The position numbers were made by a program, and so were the translations under genes. Below are positions 33,158 to 39,197 of a stretch of DNA of 39,197 nucleotides, in pieces. Numbering within the stretch: the stretch's first letter is position 1; every line of letters begins with the position of its first letter. Source of the stretch: Bacteroidales bacterium (GTDB lineage Bacteria > Bacteroidota > Bacteroidia > Bacteroidales > Muribaculaceae); contig QAMW01000047.1 of NCBI GenBank assembly GCA_003150235.1, positions 1 to 39,197 of the forward strand, written 5' to 3'. The notes beneath the pieces were generated by a model. The model saw only the letters and a program-made list of their open reading frames with translations. It had not been told where the DNA came from and searched no databases.

Positions 33158-33188
33158 AGCTCTCCACCCGATACGCGAAGTTGTCAGT

Positions 33189-33546
33189 TTTCAGATGCCA
33201 TCGCGTAGCTGTAGGGGCGCCTGGGATGGCGCCCACATTGCAATGATGGTTTCCCGTAGGGATAATCAGTGTTTAGCCGGGTGTTGAGCGTAGCGAAACC
33301 CCCGGACAGCATTGCATTAGCTATTGTTTCCGCAGGAATCATCTCGGAGCATTTTTGATGATTCCCTGACGGGAAACATTATGATTTTGCTTACTTTCCG
33401 TGGGTTTCGCTACGCTCAACGCCACGGCTAAATTTGGATTATCCCCTGCCGGGGAAAGAACGACAGTCCACGGATTTCAGATGCTATCGCGCAGCTGTAG
33501 GAAGTGTGCGGGCGAGTTTCCACTCAATGTCACTAACTTAAGGCGC
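33189..33546. repeat. Mosaic of palindromic repeats, nested element copy 1
   Basis: Two direct repeats of 27 bases (33189-33215 and 33475-33501, 25/27 identical; core CGCGTAGCTGTAGG) flank a nested palindrome. Outer arms TTTCCCGTAGGGATAATC (33250-33267) and its partner at 33437-33457; middle arms of ~34 bases (33272-33305 and 33398-33432; core TTGAGCGTAGCGAAACC and its complement) with a 92-base spacer; inner arms GTTTCCGCAGGAATCATC (33326-33343) and its partner at 33357-33376. A hairpin GGGCGCC-TGGGAT-GGCGCCC sits at 33214-33233. The unit GGGCGAGTTTCCACTC at 33510 recurs near 38635 and 38930. No gene is seen here. Confidence 0.75.
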
Positions 33547-33636
33547 AGGAAGCCATAATACCGCTGCCATCCCCTCCAATGTACAAATGAGAATAACGGG
33601 TCAAATTACACTGCTCGGATGTCTCAGGGATTAAAT

Positions 33637-33665
33637 AAAAACAGCCTCACCGATTGGTGAGGCTG
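33637..33665 (-). terminator. Rho-independent terminator of the tRNA-Asn operon
   Basis: On the minus strand CAGCCTCACC (33665-33656), loop AATC, GGTGAGGCTG (33651-33642): ten perfect pairs followed by TTTTTATTT. It lies 17 bases after the last tRNA. Confidence 0.85.
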
Positions 33666-33682
33666 CCTTAGGGAAGGGATTG

Positions 33683-33756
33683 CGCTTCAAGATGGACTCG
33701 AACCAACGACCCTCTGATTAACAGTCAGATGCTCTAACCGACTGAGCTATTGAAGC
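33683..33756 (-). tRNA. tRNA-Asn (anticodon GTT), second in tandem
   Basis: 74 bases. Acceptor stem GCTTCAA/TTGAAGC with discriminator G, D stem GCTC/GAGC, anticodon stem TCTGA/TCAGA with loop CTGTTAA (GTT, Asn). No CCA is encoded. The T stem reads GTTGG/CCATC, leaving a U-U mismatch at the second pair (50-64); the usual partner would be CCAAC. The sequence is identical to the copy 27 bases upstream. Confidence 0.95.
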
Positions 33757-33783
33757 TTTTTATATATTTCCTTCCCCCTTTTG

Positions 33784-33857
33784 CGCTTCAAGATGGACTC
33801 GAACCAACGACCCTCTGATTAACAGTCAGATGCTCTAACCGACTGAGCTATTGAAGC
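33784..33857 (-). tRNA. tRNA-Asn (anticodon GTT), first in tandem
   Basis: 74 bases, identical to the following copy in every position including the U-U mismatch in the T stem. It is first in the transcript, starting about 36 bases after the predicted transcription start. The two genes share one promoter and one terminator. Confidence 0.95.
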
Positions 33858-33899
33858 AATATGAGGTTGCATCTATACGGCTCTCCGTAAATTGCGATG

Positions 33900-33930
33900 C
33901 AAAATTACAGCGTTTTTTTGAGATATGCAA
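33900..33930 (-). promoter_or_regulatory. Consensus promoter (TTG-20-TAATTTTG) for the tRNA-Asn pair
   Basis: On the minus strand TTG (33930-33928), exactly 20 bases, then TAATTTTG (33907-33900), a full match to the Bacteroidota promoter. Start predicted near 33893. Confidence 0.75.
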
Positions 33931-33959
33931 CTTTCCGAAGAAAAATCTTTGCAAAATTT

Positions 33960-34934
33960 TTATGCCTTACGTGCAATCACGTAATCAAAAAGTGCAATAA
34001 AAGTGCGTCGAATCTCAGAATCAGGAAAACCCGACAGTATATCGACTGCCTCGGCACGAAACTCTTCCATGCGGCGATAGGCATAGTCGATACCGCCTGC
34101 CTCCTTGGCATAATCGATAAGCGCAGCTATCTCCCCGCTGTCAAGCGACTCCCTGCACACGATACTGCGCATCTCCCCGCAACGCGGCAGCTCTGTGCGT
34201 GAAAGCGCATAAAGAAGCGGCAGCGTCACCTTTCCTTCCCGCAGATCATTTCCGGTAGGCTTACCGATTGCAGTGTCCTCGAAGTAATCAAATATGTCAT
34301 CCTTTATCTGGAAACAAAGCCCGAAGAGATATGCAAAGCGGCTCAAGCGCTCTATGTCGGCATCGGAGGCGCCTACCGAATAGCCGCCCATCCTGACACA
34401 CGCCACAAACAGAGAAGCCGTCTTGTCACCGATTATACCGAGATAAGATTTTTCATCGAGGTCATGACCGCGAGCCTTATCTATCTGGTCAATCTCACCA
34501 AGCGACAAAGTGCATCCAAGACGCGATATAGTGTCAATCACACGGAAATCACCTGTAGTGACAGCCTGTCTTAGCGATGACGACACGAAAAAATCGCCCA
34601 CCAACACCGCTATATGATTGTCCCATACGGCGTTGATTGTAGGGCGGTTGCGTCGGGTATGGGTATCATCGACCACATCATCATGGATGAGCGACGCATT
34701 ATGAAGCATTTCAATGGACGCAGCGGCGGCGATAGTGCTCCCGGTGACTTTTCCAAACAGCTTTGCGCTGAGTATGACCAATATGGGGCGGATCTGTTTA
34801 CCTTTGGTTTTCAAATAATTACTGACAATCTCATTCATCATTGAGTTAGGTGTGGCAAGAGTGTCAGCCATGCAAGTGTTAAGCTGCTCGATTTCGGATG
34901 AGATTGTCTTTTGTATGTCGTCTAAAATGGTCAT
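33960..34934 (-). CDS. Long-chain polyprenyl diphosphate synthase (octaprenyl/IspB-like)
   Basis: 324 residues, usual length. The first aspartate motif is DDVVD (Asp85-Asp89) in LIHDDVVDDTHTRRNRPT; the second is DDIFD in FQIKDDIFDYFEDTAIGKPTGNDLREGK. The residue five before the first motif is Ala80, small, as in synthases making long chains (hepta- to octaprenyl) rather than farnesyl diphosphate, which usually has an aromatic residue there. It elongates isoprenoid diphosphates with isopentenyl diphosphate to form the menaquinone side chain, in the cytosol. The gene has its own promoter box and diverges from polA. Exact chain length cannot be read from the sequence. Confidence 0.93.
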   Translation of the reverse strand: MTILDDIQKTISSEIEQLNTCMADTLATPNSMMNEIVSNYLKTKGKQIRPILVILSAKLFGKVTGSTIAAAASIEMLHNASLIHDDVVDDTHTRRNRPTINAVWDNHIAVLVGDFFVSSSLRQAVTTGDFRVIDTISRLGCTLSLGEIDQIDKARGHDLDEKSYLGIIGDKTASLFVACVRMGGYSVGASDADIERLSRFAYLFGLCFQIKDDIFDYFEDTAIGKPTGNDLREGKVTLPLLYALSRTELPRCGEMRSIVCRESLDSGEIAALIDYAKEAGGIDYAYRRMEEFRAEAVDILSGFPDSEIRRTFIALFDYVIARKA

Positions 34935-34951
34935 GTCGGCAATTTGTGGTG

Positions 34952-34959
34952 CAAAATTA
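34952..34959 (-). promoter_or_regulatory. -7 promoter box (TAATTTTG) of the polyprenyl synthase gene
   Basis: Perfect TAnnTTTG on the minus strand, 17 bases before the ATG at 34934. The leader would be only about 10 bases. No TTG at the usual spacing. Confidence 0.5.
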
Positions 34960-35027
34960 GTAAAAGTTATAATTTATATCTAAATTTATGGTGTAATTTC
35001 TTGTTATAATAACCAAAATAGAGATTC

Positions 35028-37793
35028 ATGGTTGAAAAAAAATTATTTCTGCTCGACGCATACGCACTGATATACCGCGCCTATTATGCGCTGATACGCG
35101 CGCCGCGCGTCACATCCAAAGGGCTCAACACCTCCGCGATATTCGGGTTTGTGAACACGCTGGAAGAGGTCCTGAAAAAAGAAGCTCCCACCCATATAGC
35201 CGTGTGCTTCGATCCACACGGACCGACATTCCGTCATGAAGCATACGCCGAATATAAGGCGCAGCGAGAGCAGCAGCCTGAAGACATATCCAGGTCAATT
35301 CCTTACATAAAGGATATAATACGTGGATTTGGCATCCCCATCATAGAAGTACAGGGGTTTGAGGCAGATGACGTGATAGGCACTTTGTCGCGCCACGCCG
35401 AAGCCGCCGGATATATCACTTACATGATGACACCTGACAAGGACTACGGACAGCTGGTTACCGACAGCGTATTTATGTACAAGCCGTCGACACGCGGCAC
35501 GGAAGCAGAGATACGCGGTCCGAAGGAGATATGTGAAAAATACGGTATATCATCCCCACTGCAGGTAATAGACCTTCTCGCGCTTGAAGGGGATGCGGTC
35601 GACAACATACCCGGCTGCCCCGGCGTAGGCGAAAAAACCGCGATAAAACTCATCAACGAGTGGGGTGACATTGAAAACCTGCTCAATCATACAGCCGACC
35701 TGAAAGGTGCGCTTCAGAAAAAAGTCGCGGAAAACGCCGAGCAGATAAGATTCTCAAAATTCCTTGCCACCATTCGCACAGACGTACCTGTCGACATCGA
35801 CATAGCATCATTAAGCCGCGGGGATGTGGACACCGAAGCGCTAACCGCCATATATACCGAGCTTGAGTTCAGAACTCTGCTCAAACGTCTGCCCAAATCA
35901 GCAACCGCAGCCGAAACGGCAGTACCCGAACCGGCGGCAGCACCATCGGTAATGGGCTCCCTGTTTGATGACATCCCTGACTCACCGGTATCCGACGTCG
36001 CAACCTTTGACCGCGAAAATCATAGCTATATGATGCTGAACGATAACACCGCCATACGCGCCGAAGTAGCCAAGGCGACAGAGTGTCGTTGCATCGGCGT
36101 TGCCGCCTACTCCGTCGGTGCTGAGGACATGACATCTAAATGGTACGGGCTTGCATGGTCGACTGAAAAAGGCAATGCGGTATATGTCGCGCTTCCGGCG
36201 ATGCCCGATGAACGGCGTGAACGCCTCGACATACTCGCCCCGCTGTTTAATTCGGCGGCGACCGTCGTGAGTCATGATGTAAAGCGGGAAATACTCCTGC
36301 TGCGCCGTGAAGGCATTGATTTCACGGCATCATATTATGACACCTCTGTGGCACACTATCTGGTTGAACCGGAGATGAGTCATGCGCTTCCGCGTGTTGC
36401 CGCCGCTTATCTCGAATATCACACCCTCGACTATGAGGAGGGCGACCGCCTCCGCAAAAAAGGAGAGCCGCTGCCACAGGGCGAAGAGACCATACGCCTT
36501 TGCGAGATTGCCGACATCACGCTTCAGCTTCACGACGTGTTGACACGCCTTGTGGATGAAAACGGTCTCGCCCACCTGATGACCGACATAGAGCTGCCCC
36601 TCATCCCGGTACTTGCCGACATGGAATGGACCGGAGTGAGAATCGATGTGCAGGCACTCGCCGAACTTTCCCGCAAATTTTCGGCTCGTCTCAGGGAGAT
36701 GGAGCAACACGCCTATGAGCTTGCAGGCGGCCCCTTCAACGTAGGGTCGCCCACGCAGGTAGGAGAAGTGCTGTTTGAGCGTCTGAAGCTCGACCCGAAA
36801 GCGAAGCGCACCAAACGCGGCGCATACTCCACCACCGAGGAAGTGCTTGAAAAATACCGCGACGCCCATCCGCTCGTCGACCTCATACTTGAGATACGCG
36901 GAATGCGCAAGCTGCTGACGACCTACGTCGACGCCCTCCCGCAGCTTATCAATCCCTCGACCGGCAAGATACACACCACCTACAACCAGACAGTCACTGC
37001 CACCGGACGCATATCGTCGGCAAACCCGAATCTACAGAACATACCTATCCGCACCGAGGAAGGACGCGAGATACGCCGCGCTTTCATCGCCGACAAAGGC
37101 GACCTTTTCATGAGTGCCGACTATTCGCAGATTGAGTTAAGGCTCATAGCCGACATCAGCGGAGATGCCGACATGATCGACGCGTTTCTTTCCGAAGCCG
37201 ACATCCATCAGGCGACAGCGGCAAAGATTTTCCACAAGTCTATCGGCGAAGTAAGCGAGGAGGAGCGGCGGCGCGCGAAAACCGCCAATTTCGGCATCAT
37301 TTACGGCATATCGGCATTCGGGCTGTCTCAACGGCTCCGCATACCGAGAGGCGAGGCGAAAGAGCTCATTGACGGATATTTCCGCTCCTATCCCCACATA
37401 AAGGAATATATCAGCGAGGCTATCGCCAAGGCACAACGCGACGGATATGTATCGACAATCATGGGGCGCAAACGCCTTTTGCCCGACATCAATTCAGGCA
37501 ACGCCGTCGTGCGCGGATATGCCGAGCGTAATGCCGTCAACGCCCCCATCCAAGGGTCGGCTGCCGACATCATAAAGCTCGCCATGGTCAACGTGGCGCG
37601 CGACTTCAGGAAAGCGGGGCTGCGTTCAAAAATGATCATGCAGGTGCATGACGAACTTATTTTCAACGTAGTGCCTTCCGAACTGGAGGCGGTGCAGAAA
37701 ATAGTAGCTGACGACATGATGAACGCCTACAAGGGTCGTGTACCGCTCGTAGTGTCGGCAGGCACGGGCGCCAACTGGCTCGAAGCGCATTAA
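35028..37793 (+). CDS. polA: DNA polymerase I
   Basis: 921 residues, normal length. Residues ~1-290 are the 5'-3' exonuclease (FLLDAYALIYRAYYAL, VQGFEADDVIGTLSR, GCPGVGEKTA). Residues ~320-530 are the 3'-5' exonuclease fold. Residues ~560-921 are the polymerase: motif A with Asp698 (SADYSQIELR), motif B (RRRAKTANFGIIYGIS), motif C with Asp875 (MQVHDELIF). It fills gaps and removes RNA primers during replication and repair. The proofreading site looks dead: the usual DTET is replaced by residues 356-361 (IGVAAY), NxKYD by DVKRE (417-421) and the YxxxD motif by RLCEI (490-494). Polymerase and 5' nuclease residues are intact. Single gene, divergent from the polyprenyl synthase. Confidence 0.96.
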   Translation: MVEKKLFLLDAYALIYRAYYALIRAPRVTSKGLNTSAIFGFVNTLEEVLKKEAPTHIAVCFDPHGPTFRHEAYAEYKAQREQQPEDISRSIPYIKDIIRGFGIPIIEVQGFEADDVIGTLSRHAEAAGYITYMMTPDKDYGQLVTDSVFMYKPSTRGTEAEIRGPKEICEKYGISSPLQVIDLLALEGDAVDNIPGCPGVGEKTAIKLINEWGDIENLLNHTADLKGALQKKVAENAEQIRFSKFLATIRTDVPVDIDIASLSRGDVDTEALTAIYTELEFRTLLKRLPKSATAAETAVPEPAAAPSVMGSLFDDIPDSPVSDVATFDRENHSYMMLNDNTAIRAEVAKATECRCIGVAAYSVGAEDMTSKWYGLAWSTEKGNAVYVALPAMPDERRERLDILAPLFNSAATVVSHDVKREILLLRREGIDFTASYYDTSVAHYLVEPEMSHALPRVAAAYLEYHTLDYEEGDRLRKKGEPLPQGEETIRLCEIADITLQLHDVLTRLVDENGLAHLMTDIELPLIPVLADMEWTGVRIDVQALAELSRKFSARLREMEQHAYELAGGPFNVGSPTQVGEVLFERLKLDPKAKRTKRGAYSTTEEVLEKYRDAHPLVDLILEIRGMRKLLTTYVDALPQLINPSTGKIHTTYNQTVTATGRISSANPNLQNIPIRTEEGREIRRAFIADKGDLFMSADYSQIELRLIADISGDADMIDAFLSEADIHQATAAKIFHKSIGEVSEEERRRAKTANFGIIYGISAFGLSQRLRIPRGEAKELIDGYFRSYPHIKEYISEAIAKAQRDGYVSTIMGRKRLLPDINSGNAVVRGYAERNAVNAPIQGSAADIIKLAMVNVARDFRKAGLRSKMIMQVHDELIFNVVPSELEAVQKIVADDMMNAYKGRVPLVVSAGTGANWLEAH

Positions 37794-37862
37794 ACCGCCG
37801 CCTAAACTCTTGACTTACAACGATTGTTTTTATTATACACTAACTCTCTAATTTTTAAAATC

Positions 37863-38270
37863 ATGAAGTACAACATCATTGACATCGAAGGCGTGGGCGA
37901 CGCATACGCCGAGAAACTGAAAGCCGCAGGAATCAAGACCGTGGATGGTCTTCTTGAAGCAGGAGCCACTGCAAAAGGCAGAAAAAACCTCGCCGAGACC
38001 ACCGGGATTTCCGAAAAACTCATACTGCGCTGGGTCAACCATGCCGATCTTTTCCGCATCAACGGGGTAGGTCCGCAATTTGCCGAACTTCTTGAAGCAG
38101 CAGGTGTCGACACCGTGAAAGAGATGCGTCACCGCAATGCCGAAAACCTGGCGGCAAAAATGGCGGAAGTCAACGAGCAGAAACATCTCACCCGTCGCTC
38201 CCCGACCGCAGCAGAGCTTCAGAAAATGATTGACGAAGCCGCCACGCTGGAGCCGATGGTCACCTATTGA
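37863..38270 (+). CDS. DUF4332 helix-hairpin-helix protein
   Basis: 135 residues from the ATG at 37863; an in-frame ATG at 37824 would add 13 residues that lie in a likely leader. No signal peptide. Two helix-hairpin-helix units are visible: IEGVGDAYAEKLKAAGIKTVDGLLEAG and INGVGPQFAELLEAAGVDTVKEM, each with the GxG turn that contacts DNA backbone. This is the DUF4332 pattern. It probably binds DNA nonspecifically; target and role are unknown. It follows polA by 69 bases and ends in a strong hairpin terminator. Confidence 0.88.
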   Translation: MKYNIIDIEGVGDAYAEKLKAAGIKTVDGLLEAGATAKGRKNLAETTGISEKLILRWVNHADLFRINGVGPQFAELLEAAGVDTVKEMRHRNAENLAAKMAEVNEQKHLTRRSPTAAELQKMIDEAATLEPMVTY

Positions 38271-38345
38271 CCCGCCTTATGCTGAAAATGTATAAGATTC
38301 GGCATAAATTATGTGAAATTTAATTCATTCAGTTAAGAATCATCA

Positions 38346-38381
38346 AATATCGCCGTTTACCTCAGGATAAACGGCGATATT
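38346..38381 (+). terminator. Hairpin terminator after the DUF4332 gene
   Basis: AATATCGCCGTTTA, loop CCTCAGGA, TAAACGGCGATATT: 14 perfect pairs, 75 bases after the stop codon. No long T-run follows (TATTGTTATA), so efficiency may be moderate. Confidence 0.7.
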
Positions 38382-38452
38382 ATTGTTATAGTATCAAAAC
38401 ATCGACCCATACATTTAGATAATTGCTAAACTATGAAATTGCACATGTAAAA

Positions 38453-38486
38453 AGGCAGGCGAGTCATCCCCTTGACGCGCCTGCTT
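38453..38486. terminator. Second hairpin, possibly bidirectional terminator
   Basis: GGCAGGCG (38454-38461), 16-base loop, CGCCTGCT (38478-38485): seven strong pairs plus one G-U on the plus strand. TTCTTTTA follows on the plus side and TTTTT on the minus side. No gene reads into it from the right within the window. Confidence 0.4.
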
Positions 38487-38579
38487 CTTTTATCGCCTGA
38501 ATCCCGCGCCCCGATAGCAAAAATACAGAATGACATAAGGTCAGAATAAACAAAGCCCTTTGACGGTTGCCGGGGGTAG

Positions 38580-38599
38580 GGCTGCACCACGGTGCAGCC
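38580..38599. repeat. GC-rich hairpin at the edge of the repeat mosaic
   Basis: GGCTGCAC, loop CACG, GTGCAGCC (outer pair included): a near-perfect palindrome of 20 bases. It lies before the block of repeats that fills the rest of the window. Confidence 0.55.
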
Positions 38600-38616
38600 G
38601 CCAAATATTATTAAAA

Positions 38617-38999
38617 TATCGCGTAGCCGTAAGGGCGAGTGGAAGCTCAATGTCACTGACTTGGGTGCCGGAGCCATAAATCCCCGAAAGGGGGATTCAT
38701 CCTGTTATCCGCGGGTAATGCCGAAGGCATACCCGTGGCTCCAGCGCCTCTCTCCTCGGTTCAACCCCAGAGTGGGTTGAATAGACATCTGATTAGCACA
38801 TACTTATACAACCCGTTTCAGGGTTGCGTTATTGTGGGGCATCGCTCTCCACGGGCGCCCACTTCGGGGCTACCCGTGGCTAACTCTATCTTGCCCGTTC
38901 CGGGCAAAATCCTTAGGTTAGTGACATTGAGTGGAAGCTCGCCCGCGCCCTCCCTCGCAACGCGGGCGCCCCTACAGCTACGCGCTGACAACTGACGAA
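38617..38999. repeat. Cluster of short palindromes bounded by an inverted repeat module
   Basis: The module GGGCGAGTGGAAGCTC (38633-38648) continues into AATGTCACTGACTT and returns inverted at about 38914-38944. Between them stand separate small palindromes: AATCCCC/GGGGATT (38679-38697), GGGTAATGCC/GGCATACCC (38713-38734), TTCAACCC/GGGTTGAA (38760-38781), CAACCC/GGGTTG (38809-38826), TTGCCCG/CGGGCAA (38891-38907). The end (38966-38984) is the inverted form of the CGCGTAGCTGTAGGGG repeat of copy 1. Open frames through it are not genes. No other content seen. Confidence 0.7.
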
Positions 39000-39002
39000 C
39001 TC

Positions 39003-39197
39003 TTTTCCCGTAGGGAAAAATCCAAATTTAGCCTGGCGGTTGAGCGAAGCGATACCCCCGGACCGCGGGCTCTCCCCCATATCGTTTCCCGACAGGGAAT
39101 CATCAACCGTGCGCCAAGATGATTCCTACGGAAACCTCTGATTTTACATCTATTTCCGGGGGTTTCGCTTCGCTCAACGCCCCGGCTAAACAAAGAT
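39003..39197. repeat. Nested palindromic element, copy 2 (right end cut by window)
   Basis: Same plan as copy 1 at 33250-33457: outer mini-palindrome TTTTCCCGTAGGGAAAAA (39003-39020); middle arms 39027-39061 (core TTGAGCGAAGCGATACC) and 39156-39190 (core GGTTTCGCTTCGCTCAACG) with a 94-base spacer; inner arms GTTTCCCGACAGGGAATC (39084-39101) and GATTCCTACGGAAAC (39121-39135). The outermost right arm lies beyond the window. Translated frames give the peptide GVERSETPG, familiar from spurious database ORFs. Confidence 0.75.

Noticed and set aside
33160..33560. CRISPR array suspected from repeated short units
   Set aside because: The repeats are nested and inverted, of unequal length and without regular spacers; no cas genes are present.
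36330..36974. 214-codon open frame antisense to polA
   Set aside because: Antisense shadow of a well-supported essential gene; no domain visible.
38592..39193. Several open frames on both strands (38592-38780, 38735-38995, 38931-39122, 38978-39193)
   Set aside because: They run through palindromic repeats; their peptides (for example GVERSETPG) are translations of the repeat and occur in spurious ORFs of many genomes.

Overview
The window looks like a chromosomal segment of a gut Bacteroidales bacterium, most likely a Muribaculaceae-type genome. This is inferred from SusC/SusD pairs, a hybrid two-component sensor, lipoprotein signals with late cysteines, and promoters of the Bacteroidota form (TTTG, about 20 bp, TAnnTTTG) seen repeatedly. 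No 16S rRNA gene is present, so genus cannot be fixed. The left 3 kb is AT-rich accessory DNA; the rest is GC-richer and ordinary for the group.

Layout: (1) 1-3000, the end of an IS30-type insertion sequence, a probable gene remnant behind it, and a secreted trypsin-like (S1C) protease. (2) 3.1-6.6 kb, a LytS/LytTR two-component pair (minus), a coiled-coil lipoprotein (plus), and a small two-gene unit with a DUF5053-type protein (minus). (3) 6.85-11.74 kb, a SusC/SusD pair without enzymes. (4) 11.8-16.2 kb, an MmcQ/YjbR-like gene and a TolC-EmrA-EmrB tripartite exporter operon (minus). (5) 16.5-31.6 kb, a complete fructan (levan/inulin) utilization locus. On the minus strand it has the sensor-regulator, SusC, SusD, a DUF4960 surface glycan-binding protein and a lipoprotein GH32. 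On the plus strand it has a periplasmic GH32, a fructose-type MFS permease and a PfkB fructokinase. (6) 31.7-33.16 kb, a cytosolic thioredoxin, a fusion of a degenerate C39-like domain with a VKOR domain, and an overlapping 45-residue Gly-Gly peptide gene. (7) 33.2-39.2 kb, two tandem tRNA-Asn genes, a long-chain polyprenyl diphosphate synthase, DNA polymerase I and a DUF4332 helix-hairpin-helix protein, bracketed by two mosaics of palindromic repeats.

The fructan locus works as one pathway. The surface GH32 lipoprotein and the DUF4960 protein process and hold polymer, SusC/D imports oligosaccharides, the periplasmic GH32 releases fructose, the sugar-binding sensor detects fructose, the permease carries it across the inner membrane and the kinase phosphorylates it. 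A 15-bp motif (14/15 identical) sits upstream of both divergent arms and is a candidate operator for the regulator.

The most unusual items are the small Gly-Gly peptide gene overlapping the VKOR fusion, a DNA polymerase I whose proofreading residues all appear to be lost, two promoters placed so close to start codons that leaderless mRNAs are predicted, and two copies of a ~200-bp nested palindromic element.
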